DNA of 64,000 bases, taken from the NCBI RefSeq assembly GCF_014650035.1, contig NZ_BMUE01000018.1, positions 25,186 through 89,185 of the forward strand, read 5' to 3'. Below are positions 16,231-25,971 of the stretch, piece by piece (the stretch's first letter is position 1; the number at the start of each line of letters is the position of its first letter). Source of the DNA: Streptomyces lucensis JCM 4490 (GTDB taxonomy: Bacteria > Actinomycetota > Actinomycetes > Streptomycetales > Streptomycetaceae). Made by a program: the position numbers and the translations under genes. Under the pieces are notes generated by a model, which did no database searches, was not told the DNA's origin, and saw only the letters and a program-made list of their open reading frames with translations.

Positions 16231-17945
16231 CGCGCGCCGCGCACCCCGCCGTACAGCTGCGTCGGCTGCTGGTGGCCGCGGCCTCGGCGGGCACCGGTTT
16301 CCTGCTGCTGTCCTGCCTCGGTCACGCCCTGCACCACCCCGAGGCGGTGGACGCGTCCGCGCTGCGCCTGGCCTGGTGCACGGTGCCCTTCGCCGCCACG
16401 GTGTACTTCGCGCTCGCGGTCGCCCGCACCGACCCCGGCACCCGGCCGCGCCCCGGACTCTCCGCCGTCGGCCTCGGCCCGGCCCGCCTGATGGCGGTCT
16501 CGGCACTGACCACGGCCCTGTCCTGCGGCGTCGGCTCCCTGCTGGCCCTGCTGCTCTTCCTCCACCTGCGCGGCGACCTGACCGGCATGCCTCTGAACGG
16601 CGCGGCCGCTGACTTCCTGGCCGCGGACCGGCCCCTGCCCGTTCCGGGCACCCTCACCCTGCTGGTCCTGCTCCCGGCGGTCGCCTCGACGACGGTGGCA
16701 CTCGCCCTGCGCCCGAAGGACCCCCGCCCCACCACCCCGGGCCCCCGTGGATACGGCCGCTTCGGCGCGTACGGTACCGCGGCGGCGAGGGAGACGTTCG
16801 GGGCGTACGGCAGGTTCGGGGCGAGACGCGGGACGGCGGACGGCGACCGCCGCGCACCCGCGGGGCGGACCGAGGCTGCGGCGGGAGGGAACGAAGACGC
16901 TGCCCGCCTCAGCCCGGCAGGGCGGGCCGAAGACGGCGACCGCCCCATCCCGACGGCGCAGCCCCGGCACGGCACCCGCCGCACCCTGACGGCTCAGGCC
17001 GGCGGCGGCGACCACCACACCCCGGCAGGACGGACCCGGGACGGCAACCGCCACAGCCCGGCGGGGCGGGCCGAAGACAGCGGCCCGCTCGCCGGGGCGG
17101 CTCAGGCCCGGAACGGCAACCCGCTCACCGGAGGCGGCCCGGGCGAAGACGGCGCCCCCCTGTATCCAGCCGGACAGGCCCGGGACAGCGACTCCCTCAT
17201 CGCGAGCGGGCAGGCCGGCGACGGCGGCCAGGAGTGGGCTCGGTCCGTGGGTGGGGGTGGCGCGGGCACAGCGGTGGACGGCGTCCCCGGCCCGGAGCTC
17301 GCGGCCCCGGACGACGACCGTCCCGGCGCCGTGCCCCCGCCGGGCGACCGTACGCCCGTGGGGCTCCCCTGGGGCATCGCCCTGCTCGCCGTCGGCCTCG
17401 CCGCGCAGGCGTACGCCGGGCGCTCCGTCCCCAGGCCCACTCCCGCCACCCTCCCCGGCGAGGCCCTCACCCTCCTGATCGGCTGGCTGCTCACCGCCGT
17501 CGGCCTCGTCCTCGCCGCTCCGGGCCTCACCCACCTGTGCGGCCGGCTCCTGCAGTCCGCCGGTCCGGGTGCGCTGCGGCTGCTCGCCGGCCGGGTTCTC
17601 ATGACCGAGGCCGGCCGGATCGGCCGCCCCCTCGGCGTCCTCTGCGCGGTGGCGTCCGCCGGCTACGCCATGACCGCCCTGTACGGCGCACCCGCCCGCG
17701 CCTTCGGCCCGCTGACCACCCTCGGCGCGCTCCTCGTCGCCGGATGTTCGGTCGCGACCCTCCTCACCGCGGCCGTGGAGGCCCGCCAGTGCCGGGCGGC
17801 CACCGTCGCGGCGCTGCTCCGGCTGGGCGCGCCGGCCGCCATGCTCCGCGCTGCCGCCGCCCTGCGCGCGGCCACCCTGGTGGCCCTGTTCGGCCCGCTC
17901 ACCCTGGCGGTCGCCGCACTGGCGGCGCTGCCCACGGCCCGCTGA
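16212..17945 (+). CDS. FtsX-like permease partner with disordered repeat insert
   Basis: The 577-residue membrane protein starts at GTG 16212 inside the ATPase gene. Four hydrophobic segments lie in residues 15-175. A polar low-complexity region follows (about 180-395), then about five membrane segments to the C-terminus. The final part (RQCRAATVAALLRLGAPAAMLR and a terminal helix) resembles the end of FtsX/MacB permeases. The insert has degenerate repeats built on PAGRAEDG, PAGRTRDG, PAGQARDS and SGQAGDG, and would lie in one compartment between the two membrane halves. The architecture suggests a MacB/FtsX relative. Function unknown. Confidence 0.75.
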   Translation: MLALRLTRAAHPAVQLRRLLVAAASAGTGFLLLSCLGHALHHPEAVDASALRLAWCTVPFAATVYFALAVARTDPGTRPRPGLSAVGLGPARLMAVSALTTALSCGVGSLLALLLFLHLRGDLTGMPLNGAAADFLAADRPLPVPGTLTLLVLLPAVASTTVALALRPKDPRPTTPGPRGYGRFGAYGTAAARETFGAYGRFGARRGTADGDRRAPAGRTEAAAGGNEDAARLSPAGRAEDGDRPIPTAQPRHGTRRTLTAQAGGGDHHTPAGRTRDGNRHSPAGRAEDSGPLAGAAQARNGNPLTGGGPGEDGAPLYPAGQARDSDSLIASGQAGDGGQEWARSVGGGGAGTAVDGVPGPELAAPDDDRPGAVPPPGDRTPVGLPWGIALLAVGLAAQAYAGRSVPRPTPATLPGEALTLLIGWLLTAVGLVLAAPGLTHLCGRLLQSAGPGALRLLAGRVLMTEAGRIGRPLGVLCAVASAGYAMTALYGAPARAFGPLTTLGALLVAGCSVATLLTAAVEARQCRAATVAALLRLGAPAAMLRAAAALRAATLVALFGPLTLAVAALAALPTAR

Positions 17946-18073
17946 GCGGCCGGGTCGGAAAAAAGTCGGCGGCCGCCGATGAGTCCGGCGGGGGTCGCCG
18001 GTCTACCCATCTGACCGCGCGACCCGCGCGACCCGCGTGACACCGCGGCGAGAACCACGACGGGAGAGCCCCC

Positions 18074-18481
18074 ATGTACCAGCAGATGATCTTCGTGAAC
18101 CTGCCCGTGAACGACCTCGACGCCTCGAAGAAGTTCTTCACGGAACTCGGCTACTCGATCAACCCCCGGTTCAGCGACGAGAAGGCGGCCTCGGTGGTGA
18201 TCAGCGACACCATCGTCGCGATGCTGCTCACCAAGCCGTTCTACGCCACGTTCACCAAGAAGGAGATCGCCGACGCGACGACGACCAGCGAGGTGCTGAT
18301 CGCCCTGAGCGCGGAGAGCCGCGAGAAGGTCGACGAGCTGGTCGACAAGGCCATCGCGGCAGGCGGCACCGCGAGCGGCGCGACCCAGGACCACGGCTTC
18401 ATGTACGGCCGCGCCTTCGACGACCTCGACGGCCACACGTGGGAGGTCATCTGGATGGACCCGGCCGCGGTCCAGGGCTGA
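18074..18481 (+). CDS. VOC (glyoxalase/bleomycin-resistance fold) family protein
   Basis: The 135-residue single-domain protein has the vicinal oxygen chelate fold. The sequence begins with the betaalphabetabetabeta pattern (MIFVNLPVNDLDASKKFFTE is its first part) and ends with a second module, GRAFDDLDGHTWEVIWMDP, where H and E occupy metal-ligand positions. This subgroup is often called glyoxalase-like extradiol dioxygenase-fold protein, and real activities are mostly unknown. GGGAGAG lies 5 nt before ATG 18074. It stands alone, downstream of the ABC/FtsX pair and upstream of a sortase substrate gene. Confidence 0.85.
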   Translation: MYQQMIFVNLPVNDLDASKKFFTELGYSINPRFSDEKAASVVISDTIVAMLLTKPFYATFTKKEIADATTTSEVLIALSAESREKVDELVDKAIAAGGTASGATQDHGFMYGRAFDDLDGHTWEVIWMDPAAVQG

Positions 18482-18573
18482 CGCCCGCGGTCGCGTCTTC
18501 AGAGCCCGGGCGCGCTCAAACGTCGCGGCGAGTAATGGACAGGCAAAGCCAACGGCCCCTGACGGCATATGCA

Positions 18574-18601
18574 TTGACACTGCTTACGGAGCGCTTATAG
18601 A
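18574..18601 (+). promoter_or_regulatory. Sigma70-type promoter for the LAETG surface protein gene
   Basis: TTGACA at 18574-18579 and TATAGA at 18596-18601 are separated by 16 bp. This is close to the principal-sigma consensus, and unusually AT-rich for the window. A start site a few bases further on would give a leader of roughly 85-90 nt before GTG 18695. The match is by eye. Confidence 0.6.
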
Positions 18602-18694
18602 CCTGTGAGCCTCCTGGGGGTGCTGGGACCTCGCCTCTTCTGTCGTCCCAACTCCTCCACAACCCCCCGCAGTTATGCTCTGTAAAGGACAAAC

Positions 18695-19384
18695 GTGTCC
18701 ATAACTCGCCGTAGCGCACGCCGTTCCGTGCGCATCCTGGGTGTCGCCTCCGCCTCGACCGCGGTGGTGCTGGGACTGTCCGGCTCCGCCTTCGCGTGCA
18801 CGATCGGTGACTTCAAGGCCGAGGCCAAGTGCGAAGGCGGCAAGGGCGTCATCGTCGTCACCGACACCGACAAAACCGCCGTCCCCGCCGTCGTCACCGT
18901 CTTCCTGAAGGGCGCCGGCGGTATCGAGACGAAGGTCGGCCAGCAGGAGGTGAAGGGTTCGAAGGACGGTACTCCGGTCACCTTCCCGGAGGACTGGAAG
19001 CCGAACGCGACCTACCGCGTCCACGTCAAGGCCGGGCACGTCGTCGACGAGGACGTCAAGCCCGACCTGAGCGCCCCGGCCACCGCCTGCAAGGCGGAGG
19101 AGAGCAAGTCGCCGACGGCGACGCCCTCCAGGACGCCCGCGCCGTCCGAGTCCGTCCCGGCCAAGACGGCGTCCCCCGCCCCGTCGGCCTCCGAGTCCAG
19201 CTCCGCCCCGGCGGGCACGTCGAGCAACGCGCCGTCCCCCGCGGCCGGTGACTCGGACCTCGCCGAGACCGGCGCCAGCTCCAACACCGGTCTGATCGCC
19301 GGCATCGCGGGCGCCCTGGTCGTCGTCGGCGGTGGCGCGGTGTTCTTCGGCATGCGCCGCCGCGGTGCGAAGAACGGCGGCTGA
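18695..19384 (+). CDS. LAETG-motif sortase-anchored surface protein
   Basis: This 229-residue cell-wall protein has a Sec-type signal peptide (basic start, hydrophobic core, SAFA processing site before residue 30). A small beta-rich domain follows, with three Cys residues, about residues 30-135. A Ser/Pro/Thr/Ala-rich stalk spans about 135-190. The sorting signal is LAETG, then a hydrophobic helix and the basic tail [10 protein letters not shown] class E sortase would attach it to peptidoglycan; Streptomyces LAXTG proteins such as long chaplins use this route. AAAGGAC precedes GTG 18695. The function of the exposed domain is unknown. Confidence 0.88.
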   Translation: MSITRRSARRSVRILGVASASTAVVLGLSGSAFACTIGDFKAEAKCEGGKGVIVVTDTDKTAVPAVVTVFLKGAGGIETKVGQQEVKGSKDGTPVTFPEDWKPNATYRVHVKAGHVVDEDVKPDLSAPATACKAEESKSPTATPSRTPAPSESVPAKTASPAPSASESSSAPAGTSSNAPSPAAGDSDLAETGASSNTGLIAGIAGALVVVGGGAVFFGMRRRGAKNGG

Positions 19385-19419
19385 CGCCGGACCGCGTACA
19401 CCGTTCGTCCCGTACGGCA

Positions 19420-19458
19420 CCGCGGCCCGTCCCCGTATCCCCGGGGGACGGGCCGCGG
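19420..19458. terminator. Bidirectional terminator, 15-bp perfect stem
   Basis: CCGCGGCCCGTCCCC at 19420-19434 is exactly complementary to 19444-19458, with a 9-nt loop. It lies between the LAETG gene and the convergent MDMPI-type gene, so it can end transcription from both sides. Confidence 0.85.
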
Positions 19459-19484
19459 TCGCGTTCACCGGCAGCCGGCCCGGC

Positions 19485-20282
19485 TCACCCGAAGCTGGTC
19501 CGCTCCAGCCAGAACTCCAGCAGCTCACGCTCGCCGAGGACTTCGAGGCCCGGGGCGTCCAGCGGAAGGCGCCGGTAGAAGGCGAGCAGCACAGGGGTGA
19601 GCGGGCCGCGCAGGGCTACGGTGGCCTTCTCGTGGCCGCGGCGCCAGCTGACGCCCTCCTGGCCCAGCTCCACGATCCACTCGGCGTTCAGGTCCGGGCC
19701 GGCGTCCGTTGCGTGCAGGTGGATACTGCGGCCGGAGCCGCGCAGCTCCCCGGCGGCCGGGTGCGCGTCGTTGCGCTGCACCCACTCCACGAGCTCCAGC
19801 CACTCGTCCAGCGCGTCGGCGGCGATGTCGGGCGCGACCTCGTAGGGCAGGCCGGCCGCGAGCACGGCGTCGGCGCGGTGCACGGTGATCTCGTGCGCCA
19901 TGCGGCGGGCCCAGAAGCCGCAGTCGCGGTTGCCCGCCCAGGTCCACACGGCGGTGCCGGGCCCCGCCTCGCGCAGCGCGCCGACGACCAGCTCGCCGCT
20001 CTGGGCGAGCCACTTGTCCAGGGCGGCCGCGTCGCCCCGCTCCTCGGGCCCGGCGCCGAACGGCACCCGCTCCTTCGGGATGTTCTCCTGCGCCCGGGCG
20101 CGCACCAGGGTGTCCACCCAGCGCAGCGCGCCGCCCATGTGGCGCACGAGGTCTTCGAGCGACCACTCGGGGCAGGTCGGCACGGTGGCGGCCAGGTCGG
20201 CGCCGGAGGTCACCACGGCCCTCAACTGCTGTACTTGATGGTCGATTTCATCGCAGTAGCGGTCATGTGCGAGCAACGTCAT
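19485..20282 (-). CDS. Maleylpyruvate isomerase family mycothiol-dependent enzyme
   Basis: The 265-residue protein has the DinB/MDMPI fold used with mycothiol in actinobacteria. The N-terminal helical bundle carries TCPEWSLEDLVRHMGG with a metal-ligand His. A second conserved stretch is FWARRMAHEITVHRADA, where H-E-x-x-x-H supplies the remaining ligands. The C-terminal part is the usual small beta domain ending in WLERTSFG. The actual substrate is not evident; most members are uncharacterised thiol transferases or isomerases. It ends 26 bp after a strong bidirectional hairpin and starts 24 bp below the thiamine transporter ATPase stop, possibly within the same transcript. Confidence 0.83.
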   Translation of the reverse strand: MTLLAHDRYCDEIDHQVQQLRAVVTSGADLAATVPTCPEWSLEDLVRHMGGALRWVDTLVRARAQENIPKERVPFGAGPEERGDAAALDKWLAQSGELVVGALREAGPGTAVWTWAGNRDCGFWARRMAHEITVHRADAVLAAGLPYEVAPDIAADALDEWLELVEWVQRNDAHPAAGELRGSGRSIHLHATDAGPDLNAEWIVELGQEGVSWRRGHEKATVALRGPLTPVLLAFYRRLPLDAPGLEVLGERELLEFWLERTSFG

Positions 20283-20306
20283 GACCTCACCCTAAGCGCG
20301 CGATGA

Positions 20307-21328
<1,022 letters not shown>

Positions 21329-21329
<1 letters not shown>

Positions 21330-22972
21330 CAGAACTCCCCCGTCCGGTCGGTCCGCAGCCGCTCCAGGACGAGCAGCGCGGCGGCGCAGACCACCATGAG
21401 AATGGTCGAAAGGGCCATCGCCTGGCCGTAGTTCATCTCGCCGGGGCGGCTGAGCAGCTTGGCCACGGCGACCGGGAGCGTCGGGTTGTCCGGCCGGGCG
21501 ATGAACACGGTCGCCCCGAACTCGCCGAGCGACACGGCGAACGCGAACCCGGCGGCGACGAGCAGCGCCCGCCGCACCAACGGCAGGTCCACCTCCCGCC
21601 ACACCCGCCAGGGCGAGGCGCCGAGCACGGCCGCCGCCTCCCGCAGCCGTTCGTCCACCGCCCGCAGCACGGGCAGCATGGTGCGTACGACGAAGGGGGC
21701 GCCCACCAGCGCCTGGGCGAGCGGCACCAGGATCCAGGACTGGCGCAGGTCCAGCGGCGGCTCGTCGAGCGCGATCAGGAAGCCGAAGCCGACGGTCACG
21801 GCGGACACGCCGAGCGGCAGCATCAGCAGCGCGTCGAAGCCACGCATCATCCGCCCCGCGTCGCGGCGGGCCAGCGCGGCCGCGGCGAGGCCTCCGATCA
21901 CCACGGCCACGGCGGTGGCGGCGGCGGCGTACTCCAGCGACGTCCACACGGCGTGCACGGGTGCCACGAGGAACGTTCCGCCGTCGGGGTCGGTCAGCGC
22001 GCGGTAGTAGCCGAGTCCGGGCGCGTCCAGGGAGCGCCGGACGAGCACGGCGAGCGGCAGCACCAGGAGCAGGGCGATGCTCAGCAGGACCCCGGCGAGC
22101 AGGGCCCACTGCCCGGGGCCGTGTGGCCGGCGGGCGGTCACCGCGGGGTCGACGAGGCGCAGCGCGCTCTCCCGCCGCCGTACGGTCCAGGCGTGCACGG
22201 CGAGGACGGTGCCGACGGCGGCGAACTGCACCAGCGTGAGGACGGCGGCCGTGGACAGGTCGAAGACCTCGGAGGTCTGCCGGTAGATCTCGACTTCGAC
22301 GGTGGAGAAGGTGGGGCCGCCGAGGATCTGCACCACGCCGAAGGAGGTGAAGGTGAACAGGAACACCATGAGCGCGGCGGCGGCCACGGCGGGCGCGAGC
22401 GCGGGCAGGCAGATCTTCCGCCAGGCGCGCAGCGGGGAGGCTCCCAGCATCCGGGCGGCCTCCTCCTGCCGGGGGTCGAGCTGGGCCCACAGCCCGCCGA
22501 CCGTGCGGACGACGACCGCGTAGTTGAAGAAGACGTGGGCCAGCAGGATCGCCCACACCGTGGTGTCCAGCCGTACCCCCCACAGCTCGTCCAGCAGTCC
22601 GCCCCGCCCGACCAGGGCCAGGAAGGCGCTGCCGGCGACGACGGTCGGCAGCACGAACGGCACCGTGACGACGGCCCGCAGCAGGTGTCTGCCGGGGAAG
22701 TCGAGGCGGGCGAAGACGTAGGCGGCGGGCAGCGCGAGCAGCAGGGTGAGCGCGGTGGAGGCGAGCGCCTGCCAGGTGGTGAACCACAGCACGTGCCGGA
22801 TGTCCGGCTGCGCCACGACGTCCGCGATCCGCCCGAACCGCCAGGCGCCGTCCACCTCGAGCCCGCGCGCCACGATCGCGGCCACGGGCCAGGCGAAGAA
22901 CAGCGCGAAGAACGCGACGGGCAGGGTCATGAGCCCGAGCCGCGCCGCGTTCGCCCGCCGGGACGCCCTCAC
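21329..22972 (-). CDS. thiP: Thiamine ABC transporter permease, fused double unit
   Basis: The 547-residue membrane protein carries two permease halves of about six helices each, the ThiP/FbpB arrangement in which one polypeptide forms the whole channel. Each half has a cytoplasmic EAA-like loop: EEAARMLGASPLRAWRKICLP and REAAAVLGASPWRVWREVDLP. GTG 22972 lies in a GTGA overlap with the binding-protein stop, and I prefer it to the in-frame start 33 bp upstream. It is the middle gene of a coupled three-gene operon under the TPP riboswitch. Confidence 0.87.
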
Positions 22973-24051
22973 TTCAGTACGAGTGACGTCCACGACTTGA
23001 CCCACTGATCACGGTTGGCGGCGATCTCGGCGGGGGCCGGCGTCTCCGGATGCTCGGCCTGCCGGCCGTACTTCACGAACTCCGGCGGCACCTGGACGCC
23101 CTTGCGCACCGGGTAGACGAACATGTTCAGCGGCATGTCCGCCTGGAACTCCTTGGTGAGCAGGAAGTCGAGGAACGCCTTGCCGCCCTTGGTGTTCTTC
23201 GCGTTGCTCAGCAGCCCCGCGTACTCCACCTGCCGGAAGCAGGTGCCGTAGGCCACCCCGGTCGGGGCGGTGCCGGGCCGCTTCTTGGCGTAGATGACCT
23301 CGGCGGGCGGCGAGGAGGCGTAGGAGACCACGAGCGGCCGGTCGCCGCCGGCCTTCCTGCCCTCCGACGACCCGGAGAACTCCTGGCGGTAGGCCTGGTC
23401 CCAGCCGTCGACCACCTTGACGCCGTTGGCCTTGAGCTTCTTCCAGTAGTCCTGCCACCCCTCGTCGCCGAACTTCGCGGCGCTGCCCAGCAGGAAGCCG
23501 AGGCCCGGCGAAGAGGTGGCGGCGTTCTCGGTGACCAAGAGGTTCTTGTACTGCGGCTTGGCGAGGTCGGCGAAGGACTGCGGCGGGGTCAGCTTGTGCT
23601 CGCTGAAGTAGGCCTTGTCGTAGTTGACGCAGATGTCGCCGGTGTCGACAGGCGTGACGCGGTGCTTGTCCTGGTCGACGCGGTACTGCGGCAGGACGAG
23701 GCCGGAGCCCTTCGCCTCGTACGGCTGGAACAGCCCGTTGTCGAGGGCCCGGGACAGCAGGGTGTTGTCGACGCCGAAGAAGACGTCGCCCTGCGGATTG
23801 CCCTTGGTCAGGATGGCCTTGTTGACGGCCTGTCCGGCGTCGCCGTCGTTGAGCACCCTGACCTTGTAGCCGGACCGCTTCTCGAAGTCCTTGATGACGC
23901 TCTTGGACGCGGCCCACGAGTTGTGGCTGACCAGCGTCACGGTCTTCGAGTCCGCGGACCCGTCGGCGCCGGACGACCCGCACCCGGTCAGCGCGGGCAG
24001 GGCGAGCAGGCCGAGCCCGGCCGCCGCGGCCATGAAGGTCTTGTTGTGCAC
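22969..24051 (-). CDS. thiB: Thiamine ABC transporter substrate-binding lipoprotein
   Basis: The 360-residue binding protein is of the ThiB/TbpA type. The signal peptide (from GTG 24051) has a hydrophobic core and the lipobox LTGC, so it should be a lipoprotein. Family patterns are TVTLVSHNSWAASK, FEKRSGYKVRVLNDGDAGQ and GDVFFGVDNTLLSRAL. GTG 24051 is supported by AGGAGGA about 6 nt upstream; the longer in-frame start at 24129 is rejected because it would read through the regulatory leader. Control by TPP is evident from the riboswitch about 90 nt upstream. It should capture thiamine, and possibly its phosphates, outside the membrane. Confidence 0.9.
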   Translation of the reverse strand: MHNKTFMAAAAGLGLLALPALTGCGSSGADGSADSKTVTLVSHNSWAASKSVIKDFEKRSGYKVRVLNDGDAGQAVNKAILTKGNPQGDVFFGVDNTLLSRALDNGLFQPYEAKGSGLVLPQYRVDQDKHRVTPVDTGDICVNYDKAYFSEHKLTPPQSFADLAKPQYKNLLVTENAATSSPGLGFLLGSAAKFGDEGWQDYWKKLKANGVKVVDGWDQAYRQEFSGSSEGRKAGGDRPLVVSYASSPPAEVIYAKKRPGTAPTGVAYGTCFRQVEYAGLLSNAKNTKGGKAFLDFLLTKEFQADMPLNMFVYPVRKGVQVPPEFVKYGRQAEHPETPAPAEIAANRDQWVKSWTSLVLK

Positions 24052-24057
24052 TGGATG

Positions 24058-24078
24058 TCCTCCTGGGGTTGGCCAGGA
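24058..24078 (-). promoter_or_regulatory. Hairpin overlapping the thiB ribosome binding site
   Basis: On the minus strand TCCTGG (24078-24073) can pair with CCAGGA (24066-24061) around a 6-nt loop. The second arm is part of the AGGAGGA Shine-Dalgarno of thiB. This is the expected shape of the expression platform of a translational TPP riboswitch, in which ligand binding hides the ribosome site. The pairing is seen in sequence; the switching is inferred. Confidence 0.6.
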
Positions 24079-24142
24079 AGAGACGCGGCCCCGCCCGGGC
24101 TCCGCGGGGGCGGCCCGGGCAGGGCGCAACAGCTTGAGTGGT

Positions 24143-24230
24143 GACCGAACTTCCTACCCAGAATGACCTGGGCGAGGTTCAGAGGGTCTGCGGCCCGGTG
24201 CCGCACTCTCAGCGCTGTGGCGCTCCCCTG
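24143..24230 (-). ncRNA. TPP riboswitch (THI element)
   Basis: Read on the minus strand, all main THI-box landmarks occur in order. These are GGGGAGCGC (24228-24220), CTGAGAGT (24212-24205), GACCCTCTGAACCT (24188-24175), then GTCATTCTGGGTAGGAAG (24167-24150) and closing pairing to about 24143. This is the thiamine pyrophosphate aptamer. It lies upstream of thiB and downstream of the rlmN stop codon (24277), so the leader begins in the rlmN-thiB gap or is read through from rlmN. When TPP is high, expression of the transporter should fall. Confidence 0.93.
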
Positions 24231-24276
24231 TCGGAATATGCAGATGTGTGGGTGCCGCCGGAGCGACGTGGCCAGA

Positions 24277-25383
24277 TTATCGCTCCGTGGCCGCCAGCTG
24301 ACCACAGGCCCCGTCGATCTCCTGACCACGGGTGTCCCGGATCGTCACCGGCACACCGTGGGCCGCGATGGCCTCCACGAACGCCTTCTCGTCCTCGGGC
24401 CGCGAGGCGGTCCACTTCGACCCGGGCGTCGGGTTGAGCGGGATGAGGTTGACGTGCACCGGCTTGCCCTTGAGCAGCCTGCCGAGCCGGTCACCGCGCC
24501 AGGCCTGGTCGTTGATGTCCCGGATGAGGGCGTACTCGATGGACAGCCTGCGCCCGGACCTCTCCGCGTACTCGAACCCGGCGTCCAGCACCTCGCGCAC
24601 CTTCCACCGGGTGTTCACCGGCACGAGGGTGTCGCGCAGCTCGTCGTCCGGGGCGTGTAGGGAGATCGCGAGCCGGCACTTGAAGCCCTCGTCGGCGAAC
24701 CGGTGGATGGCCGGCACGAGCCCGACCGTCGACACGGTGATCCCGCGCTGCGAGAGCCCGAGCCCGTCGGGGGTGGGGTCGGTGAGGGCCCGGATGGCGC
24801 CCACGACCCGCTTGTAGTTGGCGAGCGGCTCCCCCATGCCCATGAAGACGATGTTGGAAAGCCGGGCCGGCCCCCCGGGCACCTCTCCGTCGCGCAGCGC
24901 CCGCATCCCGTCGACGATCTGGTGGACGATCTCGGCGGTGGACAGGTTCCGGTCGAGCCCCGCCTGGCCGGTGGCGCAGAACGGGCAGTTCATCCCGCAG
25001 CCCGCCTGCGAGCTGATGCACATGGTGACCCGGTCCGGGTACCGCATCAGCACGGACTCCACGAGCGTCCCGTCGAACAGCCGCCACAACGTCTTGCGCG
25101 TGGTCCCCTGGTCGGTGGACAGGTGCCGCACGACGGTCATCAGCTCCGGGAACAGCGCTTCCCGCAGCTTGCCGCGGGCCCCGGCCGGAATGTCCGTCCA
25201 CTGCTCGGGGTCGGGCGCGTACCGCGCGAAGTAGTGCTGCGAGAGCTGCCTGGCACGGAACGGCTTCTCCCCGGCCTCGGCCACCGCGTCCTTGCGCTCG
25301 GCGGGCGAGAGATCGGCGAGATGCCGCGGCGGCTTCTGAGCTCCGCGCGGCGCTACGAAAATGAGTTCTCCGGGCTTGGGCAT
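24277..25383 (-). CDS. rlmN: 23S rRNA (adenine2503-C2)-methyltransferase RlmN
   Basis: This 368-residue radical SAM enzyme methylates A2503 of 23S rRNA and A37 of certain tRNAs. The [4Fe-4S] cluster motif is CGMNCPFC. The methyl-carrying and resolving Cys residues of the family are matched by C in [10 protein letters not shown] and by DGACGQL near the C-terminus. GMGEPLANY is the SAM GGEP-like motif. ATG 25383 gives the typical N-terminus; the upstream extension is discarded. It precedes the TPP riboswitch and thiamine transporter on the same strand. It follows an accessory hypothetical gene by about 106 bp. Confidence 0.93.
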   Translation of the reverse strand: MPKPGELIFVAPRGAQKPPRHLADLSPAERKDAVAEAGEKPFRARQLSQHYFARYAPDPEQWTDIPAGARGKLREALFPELMTVVRHLSTDQGTTRKTLWRLFDGTLVESVLMRYPDRVTMCISSQAGCGMNCPFCATGQAGLDRNLSTAEIVHQIVDGMRALRDGEVPGGPARLSNIVFMGMGEPLANYKRVVGAIRALTDPTPDGLGLSQRGITVSTVGLVPAIHRFADEGFKCRLAISLHAPDDELRDTLVPVNTRWKVREVLDAGFEYAERSGRRLSIEYALIRDINDQAWRGDRLGRLLKGKPVHVNLIPLNPTPGSKWTASRPEDEKAFVEAIAAHGVPVTIRDTRGQEIDGACGQLAATER

Positions 25384-25489
25384 GGTGGTACCAGTGTCGC
25401 AGATCCAATCGGGTGACCTGCGGCTGTCGGTCACCACGACTGTCGTCCGTGATCGTCCGTGGAGCGGTGCCTTCGTCCGGGTCGAGGGC

Positions 25490-25873
25490 CTAGCCGAGAC
25501 TCCGGCCCTGCTCCCCGTCCCCCATGGCATGCGCGAAGGCGGTCTTCTCCTCACCGAGGGCTTCTTCGTGTTCGGGCTTCAGCGTGAGCGGAGCCCCCGC
25601 GCGTTCCAGGAGGACCAGCGAGGTGACCAGCAGGCCGCGCGCCAGGCCGTGTGTCACCGGGTGTGAGGTCGAGGAGTAGCGCGCGTACAGGCCCTGCACG
25701 AAGGCCCGGAACGTCGGCAGGTCTATGTCACAGCTGCCGTGCGGGGTCTCGGTCAGGCCGGTCGGCAGGCCCACGGACTCCGCCGCGCCCCGGGCAAGGG
25801 AGGCGTACAGCCTTCCACTGTGGTAACCCGCGTCCCACAGTGCTTCTCCGCCCAGTTCGTAGGGGTAGCTCAC
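25490..25873 (-). CDS. Hypothetical protein downstream of the CYTH membrane protein
   Basis: The 127-residue soluble protein has no recognised domain. It is mostly predicted helical, with [20 protein letters not shown] at the start and an acidic, Glu-rich C-terminal part. GTG 25873 has GGAG about 10 nt upstream and is preferred to the longer reading to 25975. It lies 98 bp below the double-CYTH protein on the same strand and may share its transcript, which would make it a candidate partner. No close family is known to me. Confidence 0.6.
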   Translation of the reverse strand: MSYPYELGGEALWDAGYHSGRLYASLARGAAESVGLPTGLTETPHGSCDIDLPTFRAFVQGLYARYSSTSHPVTHGLARGLLVTSLVLLERAGAPLTLKPEHEEALGEEKTAFAHAMGDGEQGRSLG

Positions 25874-25971
25874 TCTGCGATCTCCGCACTCCGAGGCCGA
25901 TCTCGGGGCCTGGTGGCCCAGAGTCCCAGCACCGTATATCCGAAGCCGCACCCGGGCTGCCGGCGGCGGGT

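Noticed and set aside
24052-24129. Longer thiB start at 24129
   Set aside because: It would place the start inside the riboswitch leader, and GTG 24051 has a proper ribosome site and signal peptide.
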